From CAYRVF01 sp964427535 (lineage in GTDB: Bacteria > Chloroflexota > Ktedonobacteria > Ktedonobacterales > JADMIN01): a DNA stretch of 22,977 nucleotides. A model generated the notes under the pieces. It made no database searches. It had not been told where the DNA came from and worked only from the letters and a program-made list of their open reading frames with translations. This document shows, piece by piece, positions 8,343-15,901 of the stretch. Made by a program: the position numbers and the translations under genes. The stretch covers positions 1 through 22,977 of the forward strand of contig CAYRVF010000086.1 in assembly GCA_964427535.1 (NCBI GenBank), in the 5' to 3' direction. Every line of letters begins with the position of its first letter. The first letter of the stretch is position 1.

Positions 8343-10235
8343 GTGGCAGAGAACTTCAACGGCGGTCGCCGCGCGCCGGATCGCATGAGTAGCGGGCAAA
8401 GCGCCAACCTCGATACGACGGAGTCGCTCGAAGAGCAGCACGACGCAGGTAAGCGCGACGTCGACATGTACATCCGCACATATCAGACGTTGCTGCGCAG
8501 CTCGGGCGAGGTAGGCTTGAAGGCGCTCGTGCAAGCGCACTACAACATCGACTCGATTCTGCATCCGCACGCGCGGTCGAGCGATCCCGATATGTCGGCA
8601 TTCATCTACGCGGTGCTGCGTGTGCCCTCTGCCATCCTCTCTACCGGGCGCGTCTTGCTCGGGCAGTCCGAGGAAGTCTTTACGCAGCACGGCTTCCCCG
8701 TCGAACAGTGGCAGCCCGTCACGGCGTCGGCGCGCAGACGCAAATGGTTCTTCGACGGCAAGAACACCCTCGCGGTCTACATCGCGAGCGTGAGCGACAC
8801 CGATGACATCGTGCCCGTGCTGGTCGCGCTGCAGGTCGAGTGGAACAAGTTTCTCTGGCTGCTCAACGCCGACCCGACCACCATGCAGCTCCTCGAGAGC
8901 CGCGTCGATCGCGCGTCGCCAGTCTATGCCGAGATCACCAAGGTGGTGCGCGAGCGGCTGCATGTCAGCATCGAAGACTGGCAGCGGCTGGAGGTCATCT
9001 GGGGCGACAGCCTGTGGACGAATCTGCTGGCGATTGGGCGCGAGCGCAAGAACTTCACGCTGCGCATGCTCGGTGGGTCACACGTCGGCTTCGTGCGCGC
9101 GACGCGCAAATGGTGGGCGCCGGTGAACAAGCTGCTCGAAGATCTGCGACTCGGTAGGCGCCCGGTGTACTTCGTGTCGAGCAACACGCATAGTCTCTCG
9201 AACCTGCTCTCGGGTACTGCCCACCGCCGCGAAGATGAGCTTACCCGCTTCGCTCTGACCGGGGCCGATGCGTTCCTGGCCGAAGAGAGCCGCAAGATCA
9301 AGGAGGGACGCTCGCCGGGCAACTGGCAGAACTTCCTCTACTTCGTCTCGCGTGAGTACATGAAGACGCCCGCCGGGCAGGGCTTTGCGCGCAGCCGTCC
9401 CGTGGAGGAGCAGGAGCGCGGTATCTGGTATCTCGGCGCGCGGCACGGCCTGGAAATCGACGTGCAGGTCTTCGATCTCGCCAAGCTGCGGCCCGACGAT
9501 CTCGACCCGCGTATCCGCGTGCAGGGCTTCGAGCGCATCGCCGAGAGCAAGGGCGTGATTGTCAACATCGACTACCCGCTCGGCATGGCTGCGTACCGCG
9601 TCCTGCGAGAGGTGCTCGAAAATCTGGTGCAGGTGAAGGGCATCTACATCCTTGGCAAGGCGGCGACGCTCAATGGCAGCATCGGCGACGTGATGATCTC
9701 GAATGTCGTGCTCGACGAGCATAGCCAGAACACGTACTGGCTCGACAACTGCTTCAGCGCCGCCGACGTGAGTCGCAATCTCGTCTTCGGCGCCGTGCTC
9801 GACAACCAGAAGTCCGTTTCGAGCAAGGGCACGTTCCTGCAGAACCGCGCGTATCTCGACTTCTATTATCGGGCGAATTACAGCGTGGTGGAGATGGAGG
9901 CGGGGCCGTACCTCGACGCGGTGTATGAGAGCCTGTACATGACACGCTACCCGACGAGCGACAACATCAATTTCGCGCGGCTGCCGTTCGATCTGGGCAT
10001 CATCCACTACGCGTCGGACACGCCCTACACGCGCGGCAAGAACCTCGGCGCGGGCAGCCTCTCGTACTACGGGATGGATGCGACGTATGCCGCGTCGGTC
10101 GCGATTCTACGGCGCATCCTCGAGCACGAGCTGGGTGGTGCGCGCAGCGATGCCGTCTCGCGTGCGGAGGCGCTGCGTGTGCGGCGAGGATCGAGCGCGG
10201 CGAACGCTCAACCGACCGGCGCGAGCAGAACCTAA
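8343..10235 (+). CDS. Uncharacterised protein with nucleoside-phosphorylase-like C-terminal half
   Basis: A soluble 630-residue protein; I do not recognise a named family with certainty. The C-terminal half resembles the purine nucleoside phosphorylase/MTA nucleosidase fold. KGIYILGKAATLNGSIGDV (Gly438 region) lines up with the family's 'GvAGgL..GDvv' segment, and VVEMEAGPYLDAV (Glu517-Met518-Glu519) matches the ribose-binding 'vEMEg' motif. The N-terminal ~370 residues show no motif I know but are rich in W, R and charged residues with no TM helix. GTG 8343 has AGGAG ending 7 nt upstream and follows the promoter at 8269-8297; ATG 8328 is in frame but lacks a site. The open frame to 8142 runs through the promoter and is rejected. 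It stands alone, followed by a strong hairpin. Catalysis is unproven; a nucleotide-sensing or nucleosidase role is a guess. Confidence 0.75.
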   Translation: MAENFNGGRRAPDRMSSGQSANLDTTESLEEQHDAGKRDVDMYIRTYQTLLRSSGEVGLKALVQAHYNIDSILHPHARSSDPDMSAFIYAVLRVPSAILSTGRVLLGQSEEVFTQHGFPVEQWQPVTASARRRKWFFDGKNTLAVYIASVSDTDDIVPVLVALQVEWNKFLWLLNADPTTMQLLESRVDRASPVYAEITKVVRERLHVSIEDWQRLEVIWGDSLWTNLLAIGRERKNFTLRMLGGSHVGFVRATRKWWAPVNKLLEDLRLGRRPVYFVSSNTHSLSNLLSGTAHRREDELTRFALTGADAFLAEESRKIKEGRSPGNWQNFLYFVSREYMKTPAGQGFARSRPVEEQERGIWYLGARHGLEIDVQVFDLAKLRPDDLDPRIRVQGFERIAESKGVIVNIDYPLGMAAYRVLREVLENLVQVKGIYILGKAATLNGSIGDVMISNVVLDEHSQNTYWLDNCFSAADVSRNLVFGAVLDNQKSVSSKGTFLQNRAYLDFYYRANYSVVEMEAGPYLDAVYESLYMTRYPTSDNINFARLPFDLGIIHYASDTPYTRGKNLGAGSLSYYGMDATYAASVAILRRILEHELGGARSDAVSRAEALRVRRGSSAANAQPTGASRT

Positions 10236-10272
10236 CCCCCTACCCCCTTCCCTTGAGGGAAGGGGTCGTAAG
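10236..10272. repeat. Hairpin repeat element, copy 2 / probable terminator
   Basis: Directly after the preceding stop, arms CCCCTTCCC (10244-10252) and GGGAAGGGG (10257-10265) form a perfect 9-bp stem with a TTGA loop. GAGAGGTT follows (10275-10282), as in copy 1 at 8175-8207. It is positioned to stop transcription, but no T-run follows, so it may be a dispersed intergenic element that doubles as a terminator. Confidence 0.6.
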
Positions 10273-10418
10273 GCGAGAGGTTCAGGCTGACGACTACAGT
10301 GCATGCGGCGCGGCGTGGGTAGGGGCGAGGCATGCCACGCCCGCATGCCTCCGACTACCTTATACAATTGGGCACGGTCGGAATGCTCTATTGGGTTGCT
10401 CGTGAAGGACGACTGCCA

Positions 10419-11252
10419 ATGGCTGAGCCGGTCTGGTTCCGCTGGCTGGGAGTCGCGGGCATCGAATTATGTGTTGGCGGACGATATCTCCTGATCGATC
10501 CGTTCGTGACACGTCCCCCGCTGCGTCGGGTGCTGGCCGGACGCGTGGACTCCAACGTCGCCCTCGTGGCCGAGAAGATTCCCCACGGCGATGACGTGGT
10601 GGTGACGCATTCGCACTGGGACCACATTCTCGACGTCCCCACTGTTGCCCGGCAGACTGGCGCCGCCGTCTACGGCTCACCGAATGCGTGCAGGCTGCTG
10701 AAGATCTGTGGCGTGCCGGAGCAGCGTGTTCACCCCCTCGTCGCGTTTGCACGGTTCACGCTCGGTCCGTACGAAATCGAGGCGCTGCCAGCGGAGCACG
10801 TGCGCATTCTGGGGTGGCCGGTGTTTGCTGGCACGGTAGGGACTGGTCTGCGCCCTCCGCTGCGGCTGCGCGACTATCGCATGGACGACGACTTCAGCAT
10901 GCTGGTAGAGAGTAGCGGCTATCGCCTGCTCGATTGGTCCAGCGAGCGTGTCGAGCACGCCGCCCCGGCAGATGTGCTGTTCGTCAAGCCGCACACCTCA
11001 GGGCACGCGTTCTTCGCCGCGCTACTCGATGCGGCGCGTCCCCGGTTGGTGATTCCAATTCACTGGGACGACTTTCTGCGTCCGCTCTCCCGGCCGATGC
11101 GGGCGTCATTCGGTCCGCCGCGCTGGTCGGTGCCGCCACTACGCCGTGTTGACCTGGCGGTGTTCCAGCGCCTGATCGAAGACCTCGCTCCGGCGACCCG
11201 CGTATTCGTGCCTGAGATTTTCCGTCGCTACGAGCTGTCAGCGCTGCTGTAA
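10419..11252 (+). CDS. UlaG-like metallo-beta-lactamase-fold hydrolase
   Basis: A cytoplasmic metal-dependent hydrolase, 277 residues. After WLGVAGIEL and LLIDPFV (first strands of the fold) comes THSHWDHILD with His64-x-His66-x-Asp68-His69, the dinuclear metal site. AEHVRILG supplies a later His, LLDWSS is the probable bridging Asp, and VIPIHWDDFLRPL supplies the last His. This matches the L-ascorbate-6-phosphate lactonase-like branch, but the substrate is unknown. ATG 10419 has AAGGA 9 nt upstream. An in-frame ATG at 10332 also has an AGGGG site; I prefer 10419 because the extra 29 codons have only about 50% GC at third positions, unlike the rest. The YIP1-like gene follows after 47 bp and may be co-transcribed. 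Confidence 0.85.
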   Translation: MAEPVWFRWLGVAGIELCVGGRYLLIDPFVTRPPLRRVLAGRVDSNVALVAEKIPHGDDVVVTHSHWDHILDVPTVARQTGAAVYGSPNACRLLKICGVPEQRVHPLVAFARFTLGPYEIEALPAEHVRILGWPVFAGTVGTGLRPPLRLRDYRMDDDFSMLVESSGYRLLDWSSERVEHAAPADVLFVKPHTSGHAFFAALLDAARPRLVIPIHWDDFLRPLSRPMRASFGPPRWSVPPLRRVDLAVFQRLIEDLAPATRVFVPEIFRRYELSALL

Positions 11253-11299
11253 GCGATTTCAGGTCCGAGCACCTCGCCGAGAGGGAAGGGAGGCGGTCC

Positions 11300-11926
11300 G
11301 TGAAGCAACATGCCTCTGGCGTCGGTCTGCGCGCTCGCCTCACCCCGTGGACAGCCGCTCTAGTGCATCCTGGTGTCCGTACGTTCGAAGAGCTTCAACG
11401 ACAGGCGCGCTGGGCGCCAGTCGTCGCCGGCGTGTGTCTGCTCTCAGTTGTGCAGGCCGTCGCGGTGGCCATTCTGGTGCTGGGACCGGCTGCGTCACAG
11501 GGCTTCTCATCGCTGCCAGTCGGTCCGAAGCTGCGTGTGCCGATTGCTCCCGGATGGCTCATATTCGCCGCGCTCTTTGGCTCGATCGTGCAGTTCTTTG
11601 CGTTCTCCTGGGTGCTCCTGCTGAGCGCGCGTGCCGTCGGTGGACGTGGGGGATTTCTGCCGCAGTCCTACGTCCTTGCGCTGTTCTGGGTTCCGCTGAT
11701 GATCGCGGATGCTCTCGCCAGCCTCTTCGGAGTCGCTGGCTCGGTGGCTGGACTGCTGTTGCGGCTCTATGCGCTCGTGCTGATCGTGCCCGCACTCGCC
11801 GCGGTTCACGCGCTGTCGCTACGACGCGCGGCGCTCGCACTCGGCGCGCTTGTCGTTTTGGGGCTGGCACTTGGCCTGATCGTGCTCGTGCTCTTCTCGT
11901 CGCAGCTGAGCGGCTTCGTGAAGTGA
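11300..11926 (+). CDS. YIP1-like integral membrane protein
   Basis: A 208-residue membrane protein with five hydrophobic helices at about 38-62, 86-109, 123-144, 147-170 and 176-200. The amphipathic N-terminus carries a 'HPGVRTFEELQRQARWAP' segment, the usual 'P...f..l.....w..p' lead-in of bacterial YIP1-domain proteins. The GTG at 11300 has GGGAGG 6 nt upstream, an excellent site. Its role is not known; YIP1 relatives are membrane-shaping or trafficking proteins in eukaryotes, but bacterial members are uncharacterised. It sits 47 bp after the metallo-hydrolase gene and converges on clpS. Confidence 0.7.
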   Translation: MKQHASGVGLRARLTPWTAALVHPGVRTFEELQRQARWAPVVAGVCLLSVVQAVAVAILVLGPAASQGFSSLPVGPKLRVPIAPGWLIFAALFGSIVQFFAFSWVLLLSARAVGGRGGFLPQSYVLALFWVPLMIADALASLFGVAGSVAGLLLRLYALVLIVPALAAVHALSLRRAALALGALVVLGLALGLIVLVLFSSQLSGFVK

Positions 11927-11933
11927 CGAGTTC

Positions 11934-11966
11934 GCCCGCTGGGCCACGACTCTGAGCCGCGCGGGC
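11934..11966. terminator. Possible bidirectional terminator hairpin
   Basis: GCCCGC (11934-11939) and GCGGGC (11961-11966) are inverted repeats in the 49-bp gap between the convergent YIP1-like gene and clpS. The loop is long and no T-run is present, so this is weak. Confidence 0.25.
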
Positions 11967-11975
11967 TGCTGCACC

Positions 11976-12305
11976 TCAGGCGGGCTCGATAGTGCTGGTG
12001 AGGCCGTGGTGCCGCAATCCCTCGCGGTACATTTCGGCGAGCTCCTTCAGACAGATGATGACCTGGGCCAGGCCCGAGAGGTGTGCCTCCAGCATGATAC
12101 GCACCGCATCCTCATGGCTCAGTGCCGGGACGGTCTGGAGCAACGCGAGCACGACGTGATCCATCTCGTTGTAGTCGTCGTTATGGAGCAAGACGCGGTA
12201 GCGTGGAAGGAGTCGGAGGCACTCGCGCACCTCCTCGTCCGTGCGGGGCGCGACCTCAGGCCTGACCTCGTCTCGCATGCTGCGCCATCTGAAGAATGCC
12301 GGCAT
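11976..12305 (-). CDS. clpS: ATP-dependent Clp protease adaptor ClpS
   Basis: ClpS delivers N-degron substrates to the ClpAP or ClpCP protease. The 109-residue product has the diagnostic core: YRVLLHNDDYNEMDHVV carries the Asn-Asp-Asp of the N-degron pocket. AVRIMLEAHLSGLAQV carries the pocket His and the helix that meets the Clp N-domain, and ELAEMYREGLRHHGL is the C-terminal strand region. ATG 12305 is chosen because AGAGGG lies about 5 nt upstream; ATG 12278, nine codons later, has no ribosome site. The N-terminal 30 residues are variable, as is usual. No clpA or clpC lies in the window. The gene upstream on the same strand ends 168 bp away, so it is probably transcribed alone. Confidence 0.93.
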   Translation of the reverse strand: MPAFFRWRSMRDEVRPEVAPRTDEEVRECLRLLPRYRVLLHNDDYNEMDHVVLALLQTVPALSHEDAVRIMLEAHLSGLAQVIICLKELAEMYREGLRHHGLTSTIEPA

Positions 12306-12473
12306 AGGAGCCCTCTCGATTGTGCGGCACGCCGTATTCGACCGCTTGGGCGTCTGCACAGGACAGTTCTCACACATCAGTCCAGTGCATAGACGTAAGA
12401 GCACGGCGCGGCGCCACATTCTTGCGTGCGAGGGCGCGTAGCTCGCGAAGGTGTAGTGTCGTAACGGTTATGT

Positions 12474-13091
12474 TTAGCCACACAGACCACAAGGCGTCGA
12501 AGATGGTGTAGCTGTGGCGGTCGGCCGCGCCTCGGGCGGCAGCGGAGTCGGCGTCGCTGTCGGCGGCGGCGCTGACTGGGACGGCTGTTCAGCAGGAGTC
12601 GCCGTCGCGCGGGACGAACCGCCAGAAGAGCGCCGCGGCGTGGGCGTGATTAGCCCGGCTGCTGCCGTCGCGTCCGCGTTGTCGAAGGCTGGTACACCGG
12701 CCGGCGTGCCAATGGTCTGCAACGGCTGTGTCGGCGTCGCAGTGGGGTGGCTGGTCGGCGCGGACGGGCGTGCCACAACGGGCGGTGTCAGCACGAGGTA
12801 GAGCAGGGCCGACGCGACGGCCGCGATCGCCAAGGTCAGCAGGACGCGCGCACCCAGATGTGGAATCGGGCCAGAGGGTAATGCGGGCGCCTCTGACGAA
12901 ATCTGGTAGGCAGCCGCCTGGTCAGCTAGGTGCCCGGTGGTAGCCTGGCTCTCGGCGCTCTCAGTCACATGCCCGTGCGCCTCGGCGGGAAGTAGCGCGC
13001 CGCATCCCGGACAATACAACCCACTCCGCATTCCCGACCACCCGCACGACGAACATTCCCCCCTCACCCCGCATCCCCTCTCACTTCTCAC
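12474..13091 (-). CDS. Zinc-ribbon, single-TM protein with Pro/Thr stalk and C-terminal CxxC
   Basis: Function unknown; 205 residues. The N-terminus has two CxxC pairs (Cys13/16 and Cys27/30) that form a zinc ribbon. After a polar linker there is one TM helix at about 82-102, then about 100 residues rich in Pro, Thr, Ala and Ser ('PTATPTQP', 'PPPTATPTPLPP'), like an extracytoplasmic stalk. The last residues are TPCGLCG, a CxxC at the very C-terminus. The GTG at 13091 is supported by AGGA 5 nt upstream. It is divergent from the parA-like gene. It resembles cell-surface zinc-ribbon proteins common in Chloroflexota; no partner is evident. Confidence 0.7.
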   Translation of the reverse strand: MRSERGCGVRGECSSCGWSGMRSGLYCPGCGALLPAEAHGHVTESAESQATTGHLADQAAAYQISSEAPALPSGPIPHLGARVLLTLAIAAVASALLYLVLTPPVVARPSAPTSHPTATPTQPLQTIGTPAGVPAFDNADATAAAGLITPTPRRSSGGSSRATATPAEQPSQSAPPPTATPTPLPPEARPTATATPSSTPCGLCG

Positions 13092-13202
13092 TGTCTTCCT
13101 ATAGGGCTATATAGGTCGCTTCCTACTATGTGAGTATGATATGCGCCTGACTGCTTGTCAAGCACATGGCGTGAGCGTGCATAGCCAGAATAGGCAGCCC
13201 CC

Positions 13203-13231
13203 TTGCCGGTTCACGCTCGCTTGCGTAGAAT
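13203..13231 (+). promoter_or_regulatory. Promoter for the parA-like gene
   Basis: TTGCCG (13203-13208) and TAGAAT (13226-13231) match the -35 (four of six) and -10 (five of six) consensus with a 17-bp spacer. Initiation near 13238 gives a leader of about 50 nt before ATG 13288. Confidence 0.55.
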
Positions 13232-13287
13232 GCTCCCGCCTGTGGGAATCAGAGGGCGGCGGTGTGCGCGGAAGGAAGGGCTATCCG

Positions 13288-14154
13288 ATGGGAGTCGTGA
13301 CGAGCATCATCAATCTGAAGGGCGGGGTCGGCAAGACCACCGTCACACTTGCGCTCGCCCATTTTCTCGCGGTGGAGCATAACAAACGCGTGCTCGTCAT
13401 CGACCTGGACCCTCAGACCAGCGCGACGGTCTGTCTGATACCGCAGATGGAGTGGAAGAAGCGCGACGAGGCCGGACGCACGCTCTACCAGCTTTTTCTC
13501 GATCAGGTAAAGGGCACGCACCGCTTCTATGCCGACGACGCCATCGTGCGCGACGTCTCAAACGTGCATGGGGGCGTGCGCGGACTCGATCTCTTGCCGT
13601 CGAGCCTGGGCCTCATCAAGGTGCAGGACCGCGTGACGCAGATCACCGACCTGGAGAACTTCGAGCGGGGGCCACTCTATGCGCTGCGTGACGCGCTCGC
13701 CGAGTTCCTGCCCTACTACGATCATGTGCTGATCGACTGCCCGCCCTCGCTCGGCGTCGTTACACTCAACGGCCTGGCCATCACCGATAACTACATCATT
13801 CCGGTCGTTCCAGACATGCTCTCGACGCTGGGTATTCCGCCGATTCTGGATCGCGTGGAGCACTTCGCGCGTTGCACTAGGCGCAATATTCGCGCGTTAG
13901 GCATCGTGATCTCGAAGCTTCGCGCGCAGACGACGCTGCACAACGAGGTGATGCGCCAACTGCGCGACGATTTTCTGGAGCGACGCTTCCCACGCGTGTT
14001 CGACAGCGTGGTCCCTGAATCGACCCGCATCGCGGAGGCCGCCGACGTGCTGGCTCCGGTCAATACGCTGCTGCAGAAGTACGGCGGCTCTGGCGGCTCC
14101 TATGAGGCCCTGAGCGCGCTCACACAGGAGTATCTGAGCTATGTCGCGCGCTAA
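13288..14154 (+). CDS. ParA/Soj-type ATPase
   Basis: A deviant-Walker (MinD/ParA) ATPase of 288 residues. MGVVTSIINLKGGVGKTTV holds the signature lysine Lys11 and the Walker A Lys16. VLVIDLDPQTSATV is the Walker A' with the switch aspartate, and HVLIDCPPSLGVVTLNGL is Walker B. The C-terminal half has the usual 'IPVVPDMLSTLGI' segment. Such ATPases dimerise on ATP and pattern chromosomes, plasmids or other cargo. ATG 13288 has AAGGAAGGG 7 nt upstream and lies after the promoter, so the open frame to 13141 is not used. No parB or parS-like sites are seen nearby; instead the next gene overlaps it by 14 nt and is the likely partner. This argues for a cargo-positioning role rather than the main chromosome ParABS. 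Confidence 0.88.
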   Translation: MGVVTSIINLKGGVGKTTVTLALAHFLAVEHNKRVLVIDLDPQTSATVCLIPQMEWKKRDEAGRTLYQLFLDQVKGTHRFYADDAIVRDVSNVHGGVRGLDLLPSSLGLIKVQDRVTQITDLENFERGPLYALRDALAEFLPYYDHVLIDCPPSLGVVTLNGLAITDNYIIPVVPDMLSTLGIPPILDRVEHFARCTRRNIRALGIVISKLRAQTTLHNEVMRQLRDDFLERRFPRVFDSVVPESTRIAEAADVLAPVNTLLQKYGGSGGSYEALSALTQEYLSYVAR

Positions 14155-14599
14155 GCCCGCACCGGACGGACTGCTGCCCTCATCAGACGATATCGAAGCC
14201 CTGGGAGCATTCTTTGCGTCCCTCGCCGAACGTGTGCGCGCTGACACCACGTTCGCGGCGGCGATGCTCTCCGTGCTGCGCGAGAGCGGCATGATCGAGG
14301 GGGCACGGCGTCCGAAGGCGACCAGCCCATCGCGGGCGCGTACAGTCGCCGCACAGAATGGGCGTTCAGATTCGGGGGCGCTTGACCCTTTCGCGTTGCT
14401 GCGTGAGCGTGGCGAGGCGGGTCTGTCAGAAGCATTGAGCGGGCAAGAGCTGGCTGGGCTGCGACACATCATTCGCACGTATCATCTGGACCCCGCGCGC
14501 ATCTCTGCGCGGTGGACGGCGCGCGAAAGACTCCAGCGCCTGATCGTGGATCAGGTGCGTGCCCGCGTGAATCATGGGCGGGCATTCGAGCGCATCTAA
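14141..14599 (+). CDS. Small partner protein of the ParA-type ATPase
   Basis: Hypothetical soluble protein, 152 residues, starting inside the end of the ATPase gene (14-nt overlap), which implies coupled translation. GGAG lies 10 nt ahead of the ATG. The N-terminal part (20-50) is a predicted helix (IEALGAFFASLAERVRAD). A basic, disordered linker (58-80) follows. The C-terminal part has the pattern 'LDPFALLRERGEAGLSEAL', 'LRHIIRTYHLDPARIS', then 'ERLQRLIVDQVRARVNHGRAF', which looks like a small helical domain found in proteins encoded next to orphan ParA ATPases. It lacks any ParB helix-turn-helix or CTPase motif. It may link the ATPase to its cargo. Confidence 0.75.
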   Translation: MSRAKPAPDGLLPSSDDIEALGAFFASLAERVRADTTFAAAMLSVLRESGMIEGARRPKATSPSRARTVAAQNGRSDSGALDPFALLRERGEAGLSEALSGQELAGLRHIIRTYHLDPARISARWTARERLQRLIVDQVRARVNHGRAFERI

Positions 14600-14612
14600 G
14601 GATGCACACTGC

Positions 14613-14640
14613 CGCGCATCTCTGACGGCGAGATGTTGCG
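14613..14640 (+). terminator. Hairpin after the ParA partner gene
   Basis: CGCGCATCTC (14613-14622) pairs with GAGATGTTGCG (14630-14640) with one bulged base and a 7-nt loop, starting 13 nt after the stop. There is no T-run, so termination is likely but not certain. The rest of the gap up to 14775 holds nothing I recognise. Confidence 0.4.
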
Positions 14641-14775
14641 GGCGAGCTCCTGTGGGTGCCCGGCTCGCGGCGACAGACATACGACGGCCGCGCGACGAGC
14701 AGATGTGCCGAACGTGGCGCGGAGGTGCGTTCTCTATGTGCAGGGTCCACGGTGCGAGCCGCTCGCGGGAAGTAG

Positions 14776-15132
14776 CTACTCGCCCTGCCGCCCCTGCTGT
14801 GCCGCTTCTTGCTCTTCACGCTCGCGGCGGCGCGCACGCAGACCACCCAGACGGCCAATTCGCTCGTAGTGATCGACGCCGAGCGTGTCGCGAGTAGTCT
14901 GCCCGCCCATGCGCCCTATATTTGCGTAAAAGTCTGGGCCGCGTCGCTCGCGGACCGTCTTGCCGCCCTTGGACCCAATTCTGGCGAAGAACTCCGCGCC
15001 GTACTTCTCACGTACGGCCATTCCTCCACGGCGTGCGTTCTCTGATCCGGCACGTGGCCCGCGCCGTCGCTTCGGAGTCTCGCTCGCCTCCGCGACCGCC
15101 ACCGACGACTCTTTCTTGCGACCTCTAGGCAT
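14776..15132 (-). CDS. KGG-repeat / Em-like hydrophilin (stress protein)
   Basis: A 118-residue, very hydrophilic basic protein. From about residue 36 it has three tandem 20-residue repeats of the form GG-x-[AT]-[VT]-R-[DE]-x-x-G-x-[DE]-[FH]-[FY]-x-x-I-G-x-x, closing on a fourth GG. This is the KGG repeat of Bacillus GsiB and the group 1 LEA (plant Em) proteins, made under desiccation, heat or starvation. The N-terminus (MPRGRKKESS) and C-terminal tail are charged and disordered. GGAGG lies 5 nt ahead of ATG 15132, an excellent site. A protective role in stress is inferred from the family. It is transcribed towards, and converges on, the ParA pair; the upstream leader is about 100 nt. Confidence 0.85.
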   Translation of the reverse strand: MPRGRKKESSVAVAEASETPKRRRGPRAGSENARRGGMAVREKYGAEFFARIGSKGGKTVRERRGPDFYANIGRMGGQTTRDTLGVDHYERIGRLGGLRARRREREEQEAAQQGRQGE

Positions 15133-15239
15133 AGCATCCTCCGATCGAGCAAGAGATGGCAGAGCCTACGCGCTCTGGCGACGGTCGCACCGTGCTCCCG
15201 CCATTTCTGAGCAATGCCATGCTCACTTGCTGACTACTA

Positions 15240-15269
15240 ACTCTAGCAAGAAAGGGGTATCCCTGTAAA
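15240..15269 (-). promoter_or_regulatory. Promoter for the KGG hydrophilin gene
   Basis: On the minus strand TTTACA (15269-15264, five of six for -35) is followed after 18 bp by TAGAGT (15245-15240, four of six for -10). The transcript would begin near 15233 and carry a leader of about 100 nt. The leader can form small hairpins; no known riboswitch is recognised. Confidence 0.4.
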
Positions 15270-15337
15270 GGGGCAACAGAGCGAAATTGCGGGCAAAATC
15301 GGGGCCTCTACCTCGCAGTCTGATACGACCATGCCGC

Positions 15338-15354
15338 TACCCCGATGCGGGGTA
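15338..15354 (-). terminator. Hairpin downstream of the small membrane protein gene
   Basis: TACCCCG (15338-15344) and CGGGGTA (15348-15354) form a perfect 7-bp stem with a 3-nt loop, 30 bp past the stop of the minus-strand gene at 15385. No T-run follows on the minus strand. Confidence 0.4.
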
Positions 15355-15384
15355 CCACTCAGCAGGTGCGGCAGTGCGCTCGTC

Positions 15385-15852
15385 CTACCGCAGATCGTAG
15401 ACGATGCCGAGGATGAGGCCGAAGACACCGTGCCGGAGGACGTTCTGCAGGAACGAGACGCGGCTCGTCAGCCGTGGCAGCTCGCCCGAGCGAATCAGCG
15501 GGTGCAGGCGGTCGACGAGCGGCACGCTGGGCCAGACCGCGGCCAGAAAGGCGTAGCCGAAGAGTAGCCCGCGCAGCCATCCGGGGCCGGGGAGCCAGGG
15601 TTCGACAGCGCCGTAGATTTCGCCGAGCGCGGCGCCGTTGCCGAGATGAATCAGCAGCCCCAGCACCGGAATCCGTGCCTTGCGACGCCGCATCGCGCCT
15701 TCTATAAGCTGCAGATCATCCAGCCGCGAGCGGGTGAGCGCGATGTCAGTGTACATTTCCACGACATACGCCGCCGCAGCGACCGTGCCGGCGAGCGCCG
15801 CCTGGCGGACATACAGGTGATCGAGCCACCGCACCGAGCATCTTTCACGCAC
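15385..15852 (-). CDS. Small integral membrane protein, unknown
   Basis: About 155 residues. I do not recognise the family. Residues 12-30 (YVRQAALAGTVAAAAYVVE) form a first helix, followed by a charged loop (DIALTRSRLDDLQLIEGAMRR). Then come further hydrophobic segments around IPVLGLLIHLGNGAALG, RGLLFGYAFLAAVWPSVPLV and HGVFGLILGIVYDL. The glycines in the helices (HLGNGAALGEIYG, HGVFGLILG) resemble small YqhR/DUF1440-like membrane proteins, but I would not name it. Start GTG 15852 has GGGG and AGGA upstream, although the spacing is not ideal; GTG 15834 is an alternative. A longer open frame to 16473 overlaps the LPxWL gene antisense and is not credible. Confidence 0.65.
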   Translation of the reverse strand: MRERCSVRWLDHLYVRQAALAGTVAAAAYVVEMYTDIALTRSRLDDLQLIEGAMRRRKARIPVLGLLIHLGNGAALGEIYGAVEPWLPGPGWLRGLLFGYAFLAAVWPSVPLVDRLHPLIRSGELPRLTSRVSFLQNVLRHGVFGLILGIVYDLR

Positions 15853-15901
15853 GTTCCTGCCCCAATCGGGTCCTACATATGTCGAGTTTGATCGGTCCCT
15901 G

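Noticed and set aside
9078..10007. Antisense 309-codon open frame
   Set aside because: It mirrors the phosphorylase-like gene, has no start signals and lacks any motif.
10332..10418. 29-residue extension of the metallo-hydrolase
   Set aside because: Third-position GC drops to about half and the fold begins after 10419, although the ATG at 10332 does have a ribosome site, so this is not fully settled.
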